This document shows positions 21,104-29,763 of a stretch of 64,000 nucleotides of DNA, piece after piece. A program made the position numbers and the translations under genes. Every line of letters starts with the position of its first letter. The stretch's first letter is position 1. Location of the stretch: the NCBI GenBank assembly GCA_963843645.1, contig CAWJLE010000001.1, forward strand, positions 310,001-374,000, written 5' to 3'. The notes beneath the pieces are model-generated. The model ran no database searches. It was not told the DNA's origin and was given only the letters and a program-made list of their open reading frames with translations. The DNA comes from CAWJLE01 sp963843645. GTDB taxonomy: Bacteria > Chloroflexota > Anaerolineae > DAOTYC01.

Positions 21104-21833
21104 ATGAGCGACAATTCGGGAATCGAGTGGACGGAGTCGACGTGGAACCCACTCACGGGCTGCACTAAGATCAGCCCCGGCTGCAAGCATTGCTACGCCG
21201 AGCGCATGGCCCTGAGGCTGCAGGGGATGGGCCAGCCGAGCTACCGAAACGGATTCAGGCTCACCACCCACGAGCGCCTGCTGACGCTGCCGTTGACGTG
21301 GAAGAAGCCCCGGATGGTCTTCGTCAATTCCATGAGCGACCTCTTTCATCAGGACGTACCCGAAAGCTTCATCCTGGCCGCCTTCGAAGTGATGCGACAG
21401 GCTTCGCGCCACACCTTCCAGGTGCTCACCAAACGCTCGGAGAGGCTGCTCGATCTCGGGCGAAGGATTGACTGGCCCAGGAACGTGTGGATGGGCGTCA
21501 GCGTCGAAAACGCGGATTTCACGCACCGGATCGAGCATTTGCGCTGCATCGGCGCTCAGGTCAAGTTTCTGTCATTGGAACCACTGCTCGGCCCGCTGCC
21601 CGGGCTCGATCTTCACGGCATCGATTGGGTGATCGTGGGCGGCGAATCCGGTCCCGGCGCACGTCCCCTGGTCGCCGACTGGGTCGTCGACGTCCGGCAA
21701 CAGTGCGCCGACGGCACAGACGCCCTTCTTCTTCAAGCAGTGGGGCGGGGTCAGCAAGAAACGCAACGGCCGAGTCTTAGAGGGGCGGACGTGGGAAGAG
21801 CTGCCCCGGTTGGGGGTAGAAAGCGTCGCATAA
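21104..21833 (+). CDS. Gp37/Gp68 (DUF5131) family protein, frameshifted near the C-terminus
   Basis: Start ATG 21104. The N-terminus IEWTESTWNPLTGCTKISP then GCKHCYAERMA contains the three cysteines of the PF07505 family, which resemble a radical-SAM Fe-S site. FVNSMSDLFHQDVP, HTFQVLTKRSERL and MGVSVEN are further family blocks, and WVIVGGESGPGARP is followed by a slip near 21713. After it the frame reads TPFFFKQWGGVSKKRNGRVL and stops at TAA 21831-21833. The family is common in phages and beside mobile genes; its biochemical activity is not settled. The C-terminus here carries all expected motifs once the frame is restored. Confidence 0.8.
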
Positions 21834-21925
21834 GAGCTCAGCATGTGAAGTGCAGTGGTTGAGCCTTCAGGATACGTAGACTCGATTCGCAATGGAACGA
21901 ATGGACTCAGTGTTGAGGAGTCACA

Positions 21926-22396
21926 ATGGTCATGGACGATCAGTTTTCGGCGGCGCCGGACTTCGCGCTGCGGGATATGTCCGGACGGGTAGTCCGGCTG
22001 TCCGAATTCAGGGGCAAGAAGCACGTCATCCTGGTGTTCACTCAGGGGTTCGGCTGACCGACCTGCCGCCGGCAGATGGCGCAGTTGCGCCAGGAATACG
22101 CACAATTGAGCGCCAACGATGCCGTGGTCGTGGTCGTCGGCCCGGAGAGCCGTGAAGCCTTCGAGTGGTACTGGCAGAAGGAGCACTTCGCCTTCGTGGG
22201 CCTGTCCGATCCCCAGGAGACGGTATCGCGGCTGTTCAGCGACGGTCCCGCGGGCGGCCAGTGGCCCGTCCGCACTCCCGAATGGGTGCTCATCGACAAG
22301 GAAGGCCACGTGCGGCACAGGGAATTCGCTTCGTGGGCCGGAGAGCCGCGCGGCGACGGACTGATCGAGATGCTCGGAGCGTTGAACCGGGGGTGA
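21926..22396 (+). CDS. Peroxiredoxin-like selenoprotein (UxxC, in-frame UGA)
   Basis: A 156-residue thioredoxin-fold protein if UGA 22055-22057 is read as selenocysteine. ATG 21926 follows a gaggag RBS. Upstream of the UGA is a peroxiredoxin-like start (APDFALRDMSGRVVRLSEF, then VILVFTQGFG); directly after it PTCRRQMAQLRQEYAQL continues in the same frame, so the redox site reads U-P-T-C with U at residue 44 and C at 47. The rest has the AhpC/TSA-like pattern including TPEWVLIDKEGHV. A hairpin suited to a bacterial SECIS lies 19 bases after the UGA. No frame change is needed, and genes around it use UGA as a true stop. A miscalled cysteine codon is the main alternative. Confidence 0.75.
22058..22092 (+). 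promoter_or_regulatory. Candidate bacterial SECIS hairpin
   Basis: Bases 22077-22092 form a perfect 6-bp stem TGGCGC/GCGCCA closed by the tetraloop AGTT, with the loop G at 22084, 27 bases after the UGA. In known bSECIS elements an apical-loop G, often GU, sits some 16-37 bases after the UGA and is bound by SelB. A smaller hairpin CTGCC-GCC-GGCAG (22063-22075) lies between. Function is inferred from position and shape. Confidence 0.6.
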
Positions 22397-22454
22397 ATTC
22401 GTCGCGATTGCGTCCGGCGCTGGGCCAGTTTTGCCCTGTTTTTCGCGTGAGGGT

Positions 22455-22483
22455 TTGACTGGCGCGTTTAGACGTGGTATAGT
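22455..22483 (+). promoter_or_regulatory. Sigma-70-type promoter for the 22618 glycosyltransferase operon
   Basis: TTGACT (22455-22460) and TATAGT (22478-22483) are separated by 17 bases. Start of transcription is expected near 22490, giving a leader of about 130 bases before ATG 22618. I see no clear riboswitch or attenuator in that leader. Confidence 0.7.
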
Positions 22484-22617
22484 ACGGCCCATGGCCTACC
22501 GAAAGCAGGGTGATCTGGAACGATGGACAGCCGGCCCGAACACACGAAGTATCGTGATCCGTTACGTTCCGTTGTTCAAGTGAGCGCAGTGATGTTTGGG
22601 AGGCACGACTAACACGC

Positions 22618-23730
22618 ATGCGGATTGGAATCGATGCCAGGCTGGTCTATTATACGCAAGCGGGCATTGGTCAATACATCAAACGCCTGGTCAAGGCGCT
22701 GGCTGATGTCGACCAAGAGAATGAATTTGTTCTGCTGCAGAGCCGCAAAGATCAGTCCGTCATCGTCGACCAGTCCAACTTCAAACGAGCGTCCATCTGG
22801 ACCCCGTCGCACCATCGGTTGGAACAGTGGACGCTGCACCTCGAAATCTCGCGGCTGGACATGGACCTCCTGCACAGCCCGGACTTCATCCCCCCATTCC
22901 GGCGCAACTGCAAGTCCGTCATCACGGTTCACGACCTGGCCTTTTTGCTCTATCCCCACTTTCTGACCCAGGAAAGCGCACGCTATTACAGCCAAATCGA
23001 TCAGGCGGTGCGCCACACCGACCACATGATCGCGGTGTCCGAGGCGACGAAGCACGACCTGATGCAGCGGTTGGGCGTGCCGGAGAGCAAGGTCTCCGTC
23101 ATCTACGAGGCCGCTGCCGCGCAATACCGGCAGTTGCCGCTTGACGAGGCCCAGCGCTACGTCAACAACAAGTACGGTCTGAACGAGGACTACATGTTCT
23201 TCGTCAGCACCATCGAGCCGCGCAAGAACGTGCCCGGCTTGCTCAAGGCGTACCGCGGTCTGCTGGATTCCTACAAGTCCGAGGTGAAGCTGGTACTCGC
23301 CGGCGGCCAGGGCTGGCTGTCGGACGAGGTGATGGAGACGGTGGACAGGCTGAAGCTGAGCGATCAGGTCCGCTTTCTCGGCCGCGTGCCCTCCGCCGAC
23401 CTGCCTTTCCTGTACAACGCGGCCCGCCTGCTGGTCCATCCCTCATTCTACGAGGGCTTCGGACTGCCGCCGCTCGAGGCGATGGCGTGCGGGACGCCGG
23501 TCGTCGTGTCCAACGTGTCGGCCATGCCCGAAGTGGTCGGTGACGCGGGCCTGCTGGTCGATCCGAATGACATCTCCGAGATGACGGTGGGCATGTACCG
23601 CGTGCTGACCGACGATCAACTGCGGCAGGAGATGATTCACAAGGGCCTGGCTCGGGCAGCGTGCTTTTCCTGGGACAAGGCAGCCCGCCAAACGCTGGAG
23701 CTGTACGCCCGGGTCATCCAGGGGAAATGA
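22618..23730 (+). CDS. Glycosyltransferase family 4
   Basis: An intact 370-residue GT4 of the same WbaZ/MtfB-like type as the genes at 5731 and 6884: MRIGIDARLVYYTQAGIGQY, SVITVHDLAFLLYP, FFVSTIEPRKNVPGLLKAY, SFYEGFGLPPLEAMACGTP and AMPEVVGDAGLLVDP. All donor-site residues, including the two glutamates of the E-x7-E motif, are present. It is the first gene after a strong promoter and begins the second glycosyltransferase group. RBS gggagg is 14 bases before ATG 22618, rather far. It gives a useful intact reference for the frameshifted paralogues. Confidence 0.9.
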   Translation: MRIGIDARLVYYTQAGIGQYIKRLVKALADVDQENEFVLLQSRKDQSVIVDQSNFKRASIWTPSHHRLEQWTLHLEISRLDMDLLHSPDFIPPFRRNCKSVITVHDLAFLLYPHFLTQESARYYSQIDQAVRHTDHMIAVSEATKHDLMQRLGVPESKVSVIYEAAAAQYRQLPLDEAQRYVNNKYGLNEDYMFFVSTIEPRKNVPGLLKAYRGLLDSYKSEVKLVLAGGQGWLSDEVMETVDRLKLSDQVRFLGRVPSADLPFLYNAARLLVHPSFYEGFGLPPLEAMACGTPVVVSNVSAMPEVVGDAGLLVDPNDISEMTVGMYRVLTDDQLRQEMIHKGLARAACFSWDKAARQTLELYARVIQGK

Positions 23731-23752
23731 GATTGCAGGGAACCCTGGACAT

Positions 23753-24969
23753 ATGAAACTTCTGCTCCTGACGCCGCAACTGCCATACCCTCCGCATCAG
23801 GGTACCACCATCCGCAACTACAACCTGGTTCGCCATCTCGCACGGCGCCACGAGGTGCACGTGCTGTCCTTCGTCCTGCAGCCCGGCGAGGAGCAGGGAG
23901 CCCAGCCGCTGCGCGAGGCCTGCCGTTCGCTGCGCACCGTCGTCGCCCCACAGCGGACGATGCGCCAGCGGCTGGCCGGAGTGGTGACGTCGCGCCTGCC
24001 GGACATGGCGTTGCGCCTGCCTTCCGCGGAGTTCCACGCCGCGCTGCGCGACGCGCTGCAGCGTGAAGCGTTCGACGTCGTCCAGGTAGAAGGCATCGAG
24101 ATGGCCCAGTATGGCCTGGCCTGGTGCGACGCAGCGGGCGGGAAACCCCTCTGGGTGTTCGACGACCACAACGCCGAGTACGTGCTGCAGCGGCGGGCCT
24201 TCGAGACGGACCTGCGGCGGCCGCGGCGCTGGCCCGCGGCGGCGTATTCGTGGATCCAGTGGCGCCGGCTGACCGCTTACGAGCGCCTGGCCTGCCGGCA
24301 GATGGACCGCACAGTGGTCTGCTCCGAGGCCGACCAGGCGCGTTGCAGGCCATCATGCCGGGGCTGACCGCGACGATCATTCCCAACGGGGTGGATTCCA
24401 CCTATTTCCGGCCGGACGCCGCTCTCGGCGAGCCCACCCTTCCGCCCCACAGCGTGGTCTTCACCGGCAAGATGGACTTTCGTCCGAACATCGACGCCGT
24501 GGCCTGGTTCGTACTGGAAGTCTGGCCGGCCATTCGCGCGCGGGTCCCCGACGCCCGCTTCTACATCGTGGGGCAGAAGCCGCATCCACGCGTGTCGGCG
24601 CTGGCCAGCGCGCCGGGCGTCACCGTCACGGGCTACGTGGACGACGTGCGGCCCTACACCGGCGGGGCCGCCGTGTACGCCGTGCCGCTGCGAATCGGCG
24701 GCGGGACGCGGCTGAAGATATTGGAGGCCATGGCCATGGGGCGGCCGGTCGTCTCCACGACGCTCGGCTGCGAAGGCTTTCCATTGACCTCCGGCCGCCA
24801 GCTCCTGACGGCAGACCGGCCCGCAGAGTTTGCCGCGGCCGTCGCCGATTTGCTGGAACACCCGGAGAAGGGCGTCCCTCTCGGACGCGAGGCCCGCGCC
24901 TTCGTCGAGCGCCACTACGACTGGGCCGCGATCGTGCCCCTGTTCGATCAGGTCTATGAGTCCCGCTGA
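23753..24969 (+). CDS. Glycosyltransferase family 4, frameshifted
   Basis: The 5' frame from ATG 23753 gives MKLLLLTPQLPYPPHQGTTI, VWVFDDHNAEYVLQRRAF-like residues (here LWVFDDHNAEYV) and TVVCSEADQA, the acceptor half of a GT4 related to PEP-CTERM/XrtA-associated transferases. Near 24340-24350 the frame slips and continues with IIPNGVDSTYF, VVFTGKMDFRPNIDAV, RIGGGTRLKILEAMAMGRPVVS and the C-terminus to 24969. The next gene starts inside it at 24956. The two halves fit one enzyme with no domain missing. Confidence 0.8.
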
Positions 24970-26148
24970 AGCCGTCCCTCGCCTGCGGAGCGCGCGCCTG
25001 TCGCTGCTTCGGCTGGCCGCCCGGCTGGGCCCGGTGCGATCCGGCAGCGGCCCCACGACCACACCCCGCTCCGTCCTGCTCATCCGCCCGGATCATCTGG
25101 GCGACGTCCTCTTCACGACGCCGGCCATTCGCTTCCTGAGGCTGTCCTGGCCGAAGACGAAGATCACCCTCATGGTCGGTCCCTGGTCGCAGCCGGTGGC
25201 CGCCGGCATCCCCCACCTGGACGAGATCCTGACTGCCCCGTTCCCCTATTTCAGCCGCCAGCGCCGCCGGTGGCTGTTGGAGCCTTACCTGCAGCTGTTG
25301 AACGAAGCGCAGGCGCTGTCCGCCTACCGGTTCGATCTGGCCGTCGTGTTGCGATTCGACCATTGGTGGGGCGCGTGGCTGGCGCATCAGGCCGGCATTC
25401 CGCGGCGGATGGGCTACGCCATGCCCGAAGTCGTGCCGTTCCTGAGCCGGGCCGTCCCCTACGTCGCCGGGCAGCACGAGGTCGTGCAGAACCTGCGACT
25501 GATGGAGGCGGTCGTCGGCCAGGCCTGCACCGGCCCCGCCTCGGACCTGAGCTTCGAGCCGTCCGATCAGGACGAGGCCGCCGGCGGCACGCCTGCTGGC
25601 AGAGCACGGCATTCGCCCAGGTGAGGCAGTGGCCTGCGTCCATCCGGGGACGGGCGCGGCGGTCAAGCTGTGGCGCAACGAGGGCTGGGCCCAGGTCGTC
25701 GAGTCGCTCGTGAAGGACATGGGCCTGCGCGTCGTGGTGACCGGCGGGCCGGGCGAGCGCAGATCTGGTGCAGGACCTGATGGGACGGCTCACCGTGCCG
25801 GCGATCGACCTGTCCGGGAAGACGCAGATCGGCCAGCTCGCGGCGATCATGGGCCGCTGCCGCCTGGCGCTGGGCGTGGACAGCGGCCCCTTGCACCTGG
25901 CCGTGGCGATGGGCGCGCCGACGGTCCACCTGTTCGGCCCGGTCGACGCGGCGAAATTCGGGCCCTGGGGCGACCCGATCCGGCACGTCGTGGTCACATC
26001 CGGCCGCACGTGCATGCCCTGCGACCGGTTGGACGCCTGCCCCGAAGGCGCGCCGGCCTCGGGCCTCTGTATGCTGGACATCCGCGCGCCCCAGGTAATC
26101 GAGGCCGCGCGGCGAGTGCTGGCAGCCACGACGGATTCAGGCCAATAG
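24956..26148 (+). CDS. Glycosyltransferase family 9 (heptosyltransferase-like), two frameshifts
   Basis: ATG 24956 overlaps the previous gene by 14 bases. The N-terminal half has RSVLLIRPDHLGDVLFTTPA, the classic GT9 start. The frame slips at about 25585-25620 and continues with CVHPGTGAAVKLWRNEGWAQ; a second slip near 25760 leads to DLSGKTQIGQLAAIMGRC, LGVDSGPLHLAVAMGAPTVH, LFGPVDAAKFGPWG and a late Cys-rich segment (GRTCMPCDRLDACPEG) to TAG 26148. GT9 enzymes add heptose to LPS core in Gram-negatives; in other bacteria their acceptors are mostly unknown. The late cysteine cluster also occurs in other GT9 members. Confidence 0.8.
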
Positions 26149-26175
26149 CATAGGATCGAAAGTCCGCCAACGAAA

Positions 26176-26208
26176 AAACTTCCGAAATCTTGAAGATTTC
26201 GGAAGTTT
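26176..26208. repeat. TTCCGAA hairpin, also terminator-like on the minus strand
   Basis: Arms AAACTTCCGAAATCTT (26176-26191) and its complement (26193-26208) around one base. On the minus strand the stem is followed by a T run (bases 26172-26178), so it can terminate the SDR gene at 26227. It is a slightly divergent copy of the 30-bp hairpin family found at seven other sites in the window. Confidence 0.75.
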
Positions 26209-26226
26209 CGATTTTCGGCAGTCTGC

Positions 26227-27045
26227 TTAGTGATGCTCGGGAATGGACATCTTGGCGACGGTACCGCCGTCGACGTAGATGTTCTGGCCGGTGATGAACT
26301 CCGACGCGTCCGATACGAGGAAAGCCACGAGCGCGGCGATGTCCTTGGGCAGGCCGACGCGTCCCCACGGCACCCATGAGGCCGCCGTCTCGGTGGAATA
26401 GTTTTCGAAACGGTTCCAATAGTCGGGCACCTCGATGACGCCCGGGCCGATGGCATTGACCCGGATGTGCTCGGGGCACACCTCGACCGCCAGGGAGCGC
26501 GTGAAGGCGTTGATGGCGCCCTTCGTGCCGGCATAGACCGTGTGGCCGATGAATCCCGCATAGCCGTGCACCGACGAGATGTTCACGATGCTGCCGCCGG
26601 CCCAGGCCGCACCACGCGCGCCCAGCTCCTTGCCGCGCGCGGTCATGTGCGGAACGGCCTGCTGGGAGCAGAAATACTGGCCGCGGATGTTGACGCCATA
26701 CGTGTAGTCGAACTGCTCCTCGGTTGTCGTCAGGAAGGGATGGTCGAGCACGTAGCCGGAGTTGTTGACCAACGCATCGAGCCCACCCAGGAACTCGACG
26801 CCCTCCTCGATCAGGCGGCGGCACTCGTCCACCCGGCTCAGGTCCGCCTGGATGGCGACCGCGCGGCGGCCCATCGCCTCGATCTCGGCGAGGGCTTCCT
26901 GTGCACCCCTGGCGTTGCTGTGGTAATTCAGGACGACGTCCGCGCCCTGGCGGGCCAGCTCCTCCGCCGCACCCCGGCCGATACCCGTACCGGCGCCGGT
27001 GACGATGGCGAGCTTACCCTCGCAAGGCAAATTGTTCTGTGGCAT
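26227..27045 (-). CDS. Short-chain dehydrogenase/reductase
   Basis: A 272-residue classical SDR. The cofactor motif TGAGTGIGRG is at residues about 16-25, NNSG near 96, the catalytic serine in VNISSVHG, and the Tyr-Lys pair in VYAGTKGAI. The C-terminus FITGQNIYVDGG is typical of glucose 1-dehydrogenase/FabG-like enzymes. RBS aaggagg lies 8 bases before the ATG at 27045. It is the only minus-strand gene between the two plus-strand glycosyltransferase genes and has its own hairpin terminator. Substrate not predictable. Confidence 0.88.
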   Translation of the reverse strand: MPQNNLPCEGKLAIVTGAGTGIGRGAAEELARQGADVVLNYHSNARGAQEALAEIEAMGRRAVAIQADLSRVDECRRLIEEGVEFLGGLDALVNNSGYVLDHPFLTTTEEQFDYTYGVNIRGQYFCSQQAVPHMTARGKELGARGAAWAGGSIVNISSVHGYAGFIGHTVYAGTKGAINAFTRSLAVEVCPEHIRVNAIGPGVIEVPDYWNRFENYSTETAASWVPWGRVGLPKDIAALVAFLVSDASEFITGQNIYVDGGTVAKMSIPEHH

Positions 27046-27174
27046 GGATCAGACCTCCTTGTCGGAATGATGAAGGGACATCGACGCCGCTCGCGCGGCG
27101 AAAAAGCCACACTGGGATTCGAGCCGCCCGGATTGTACCACCGTTCGGCCAGCCGTGACAAGACGCATGCTGAG

Positions 27175-27317
27175 CCCCGCCCCCGACGACCGTCACCCTG
27201 AAGGAGCGCCGTTTGCGACCGAGGGGTCTCGCGCGCCACAACGCACTCGCTCCTCGCGCGCGAGACCCCTCGGTCGCAAACGGCGCTCCCTCAGGGTGAC
27301 GGTCGTCGGGGGCGGGG
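27175..27317. repeat. Giant palindrome, 62-bp arms
   Basis: Left arm 27175-27236 and right arm 27256-27317 are complementary over 62 bases with one mismatch, around a 19-base loop. The inner 45 bases of each arm (GTTTGCGACCGAGGGGTCTC and flanks) are nearly identical to those of the palindrome at 41280-41436, as is the loop start CACAACGCAC, while the outer parts differ. This is therefore a dispersed element of fixed core, without coding capacity. Confidence 0.9.
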
Positions 27318-27334
27318 GGCGGTCGCCGGGGAGA

Positions 27335-27364
27335 TTGCGCCGAAAACGAGCGAAGGGGTATAAT
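27335..27364 (+). promoter_or_regulatory. Promoter giving a probably leaderless mRNA
   Basis: TTGCGC (27335-27340), 18-base spacer, TATAAT (27359-27364). The ATG at 27373 is 9 bases after the -10 box, so transcription should begin at or within two bases of the start codon. No RBS is present. Confidence 0.65.
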
Positions 27365-27372
27365 CATCCCCG

Positions 27373-28557
27373 ATGAGGATCCTGTTCGTCGCCCCATTCG
27401 GACTCCAGCCCAAGCAGACGGTGAGCGGCCGGGCGCTGCCGCTGGCCCAGGCGCTGACCCGGCGCGGCCACGACCTGCAGGTGGTCGTGCCGCCCTGGGA
27501 CCATCCGCCGGATTCGGGGCGGTCGTTCACCGACGGCGGCGTGGAGGTCACGCAGCTGGCGCTGCCGGGATGGCCGCCGCCCGTTTCGTATGCGACGATG
27601 TCCGCGGCGATGGTGCGCGCGGCCCTGGCCGCCCGCGCCGACGTCGTCCATTGCTTCAAGCCGAAGGGGCTGTCCGGCGCGACCGCCTGGGCGCTGTGGC
27701 AGCTGAAACGGATCGGGCGGTGGCGCGGACGGCTGGTCGTGGACACCGACGATTGGGAAGGGCCGGGCGGCTGGAACGAGCGCGGCGGCTACAACCCGCC
27801 GGCGCGCCGGATTTTCGCCTGGCAGGAGCCCTGGGGCCTGGCCCATTGTGACGCCGTGACCGCCGCCAGCGCGGCACTGGCCGAGATGGCCGAGCAGGCC
27901 GGCGCACGGCGGGTCGTCGATCTGCCCAATGGGCTGACGGCGCTTCCGGAGCTGCCCCACCGGGCGGAAGCCCGCGCCCGCCTGAAGCTGGGCGACGGCC
28001 CGGTGGCGCTGGTGTACACGCGCTTCGTCGAAATCGGGCCGGAGCGCCTGGGCGGCCTGCTGACGGCGCTACTGGCGCGCATCTCGGACCTGCAGGTGTG
28101 CGTCGTGGGGGAAGGATTGCACGGGGAGCACGAGCGGCTCCAGCCCATAGCGACCGCGATGGGCGGCGCGAACCGCCTGCGCCTGTTCGGATGGGCCCGG
28201 CGGCGCGACCTGCCCACTTTCTGGGCCGCCGCCGATTTCGCCCTGTATGCCAGCGACGACACCCCGCTCACCCGCGCGAAGTCGCCGCTGCGGCTGGTGG
28301 AGCTGATGGGCGCCGGGGTGCCGATCGTCGCGCACGGCGTCGGCGAGGTGAGCAGGTACCTGGCGGGCGAGGTGTCCGGCCTGATCGCGCCGCCGGGCGA
28401 CGACGCGGCATTCGTCGCGGCGGCGGTCCGGCTGAGCGGCGACGCGGGCTTGCGAGCCCGGCTGGGTCGGGAAGCGCGGGCGACGGTCGCCGCCCGCTAC
28501 ACCTGGGATCGCCTGGCGGAGCGGGCCGAGCAGGCCTATGCTGACAATCGGGGATAG
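27373..28557 (+). CDS. Glycosyltransferase family 4
   Basis: Intact 394-residue protein. MRILFVAPFGLQPKQTVSGRA opens a GT-B acceptor domain; VVHCFKPKGLSGATAW and LVVDTDDWEGPGGWNE follow, then a donor domain with VALVYTRFVEIGPERLG, WAAADFALYASDDTPLTRAK and RLVELMGAGVPIVAHGVGEV. The central glutamates of GT4 are replaced by a weaker RAKSPLRLVELM variant, as in some fucosyl/galactosyl transferases. It appears to be transcribed from its own promoter as a leaderless message. Acceptor and donor unknown. Confidence 0.82.
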   Translation: MRILFVAPFGLQPKQTVSGRALPLAQALTRRGHDLQVVVPPWDHPPDSGRSFTDGGVEVTQLALPGWPPPVSYATMSAAMVRAALAARADVVHCFKPKGLSGATAWALWQLKRIGRWRGRLVVDTDDWEGPGGWNERGGYNPPARRIFAWQEPWGLAHCDAVTAASAALAEMAEQAGARRVVDLPNGLTALPELPHRAEARARLKLGDGPVALVYTRFVEIGPERLGGLLTALLARISDLQVCVVGEGLHGEHERLQPIATAMGGANRLRLFGWARRRDLPTFWAAADFALYASDDTPLTRAKSPLRLVELMGAGVPIVAHGVGEVSRYLAGEVSGLIAPPGDDAAFVAAAVRLSGDAGLRARLGREARATVAARYTWDRLAERAEQAYADNRG

Positions 28558-28584
28558 AATTTTCGAGAATTGGGGCCGGAAAAC

Positions 28585-29073
28585 GTGACGAAACGCAAGT
28601 CTAACGTGTGGTTGCAGTGGGGGCCTGTCGTGATTTGGGCGGCGATCATCTTCTTCTGGTCGAGCCGGGCCAAGGCCAGCCTGCCCGAAAACCCGAACGA
28701 AACAGTCGATTTCATCGTAAAGAAATCGGCCCACCTGAGCGAGTACGCCGTCCTGGCCGTACTGCTGTGGCGGGCCTTCAGCCACACGCTCCGGGAGCGG
28801 CGGCGCTGGCATCCGTGGGTCATCGTCTCCCTGTGCGCCGCATACGCGGTCTCCGACGAGTTCCACCAGCAGTTCGTGGCCGGCCGTGGGCCGTCTCCCC
28901 GCGACGTTTTGATCGACGTGGCCGGCGCGTCCATCGGGCTGCTGGTCGTTTCGATCGTCCTCGCCCGGCGCCGGCAGTATCCGCTATGGTTCCGGCGTTT
29001 CCCCTGGCTCGACCGGTTCCTCGAGGGGTTGCTGCCGCTCCGGCTTTCGCCGCAGGACAATCCGCCCGAATAA
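28585..29073 (+). CDS. VanZ-like membrane protein
   Basis: About 162 residues from GTG 28585 (TTG 28570 is an in-frame alternative). Three or four helices and the VanZ pattern are visible: AAIIFFWSSRAKASLP, DFIVKKSAHLSEYAVLA, and AVSDEFHQQFVAGRGPSPRD with conserved Glu, Gln and Arg. VanZ proteins confer low-level teicoplanin resistance in some hosts, but most homologues have no known role. The last 90 bases overlap the 3' end of scpA on the opposite strand. Confidence 0.85.
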   Translation: MTKRKSNVWLQWGPVVIWAAIIFFWSSRAKASLPENPNETVDFIVKKSAHLSEYAVLAVLLWRAFSHTLRERRRWHPWVIVSLCAAYAVSDEFHQQFVAGRGPSPRDVLIDVAGASIGLLVVSIVLARRRQYPLWFRRFPWLDRFLEGLLPLRLSPQDNPPE

Positions 29074-29763
29074 CTCATCCTGCTGAACGACCAGGAAATT
29101 GCCCTTGATCATCTCCAGCACGGCGAGAAACGTGACGATGATCTCGACGCGGTAACGAGCCGCCCCGATCAGCTCGCCGAAGTCCACTTCATCGCGTTCG
29201 GCGAGCCTGGCTTTGATCAGCTCGATCTTCTCGCCGATGGAAACGCCCGGGGCCGCAATGACCGTCGATACGGGCGCCGCCTCAGGAACGATCTCCAGCG
29301 CCTGCCGGACCAGCTGAACCAAATTGTTCAGGGTCACGTCGCTCAAGTCGAGCGACTTGTCGACCACGACCACCTCTCCGGCGTGCGCGTACGAGCGCAG
29401 GTTCATCTGCTCGCGCGCCGACAACTGCCCCGCGACTTCTTTGAATTTCTTGTACTCGATCAGCTGGCGCACCAGCTCTTCGCCGACGTCTTCTTCCTCT
29501 TCGCTCTCCGGGCTCGGCGGCAAAGGAAGCAGCAGGCGCGATTTGATGAGCAGCAGCTTGGTGGCCACGACGAGGAAATCGGCCAGGTTGGTCGCGCTCC
29601 GCTCCTCCAGCCGGCGGATGTACTCCAGGTACTGATCCGTGACCCGGGCCAGCGAGATCGTGGTGATGTCGAGCTCCGCCCGCTCAATGAGGTGCAGGAG
29701 GAGGTCGAGCGGTCCCTCGAAGGAGGGCAGCTTCACTTCGTACGAAGGATTCAGGCGGTCCAT
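28984..29763 (-). CDS. scpA: Segregation and condensation protein A
   Basis: A 259-residue ScpA kleisin. The N-terminus YEVKLPSFEGPLDLLLHLIE is diagnostic, followed by DITTISLARVTDQYLEYI, a charged helix around ESEEEEDVGEELVRQL, and a C-terminal winged helix with VTFLAVLEMIKGNFLVVQQ. ScpA bridges the SMC ATPase heads with ScpB to compact and segregate the chromosome; scpB is not adjacent. Its start overlaps the 3' end of the upstream amidase gene by 80 bases in another frame, and a hairpin repeat ends 6 bases before the ATG, its arm supplying ggaag as a weak RBS. Confidence 0.93.
   Translation of the reverse strand: MDRLNPSYEVKLPSFEGPLDLLLHLIERAELDITTISLARVTDQYLEYIRRLEERSATNLADFLVVATKLLLIKSRLLLPLPPSPESEEEEDVGEELVRQLIEYKKFKEVAGQLSAREQMNLRSYAHAGEVVVVDKSLDLSDVTLNNLVQLVRQALEIVPEAAPVSTVIAAPGVSIGEKIELIKARLAERDEVDFGELIGAARYRVEIIVTFLAVLEMIKGNFLVVQQDELFGRIVLRRKPERQQPLEEPVEPGETPEP

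Larger units (their letters stand above)
27046..27372. other. Intergenic region with giant palindrome and promoter
   Basis: 327 bases between divergent genes. It contains a small GC hairpin followed by an A run near 27087-27107, the 143-base palindrome listed separately, and the promoter of the plus-strand gene at 27373. No coding region is seen. Confidence 0.7.

Noticed and set aside
22055..22057. UGA read as tryptophan throughout (code 4/25)
   Set aside because: Many genes here end in UGA within ATGA overlaps, so UGA is a functional stop in this genome.
27046..27170. tRNA-like sequence (GGCTCGAATCCC on the minus strand)
   Set aside because: Only a T-loop-like 12-mer is present; acceptor, D and anticodon arms cannot be formed around it.
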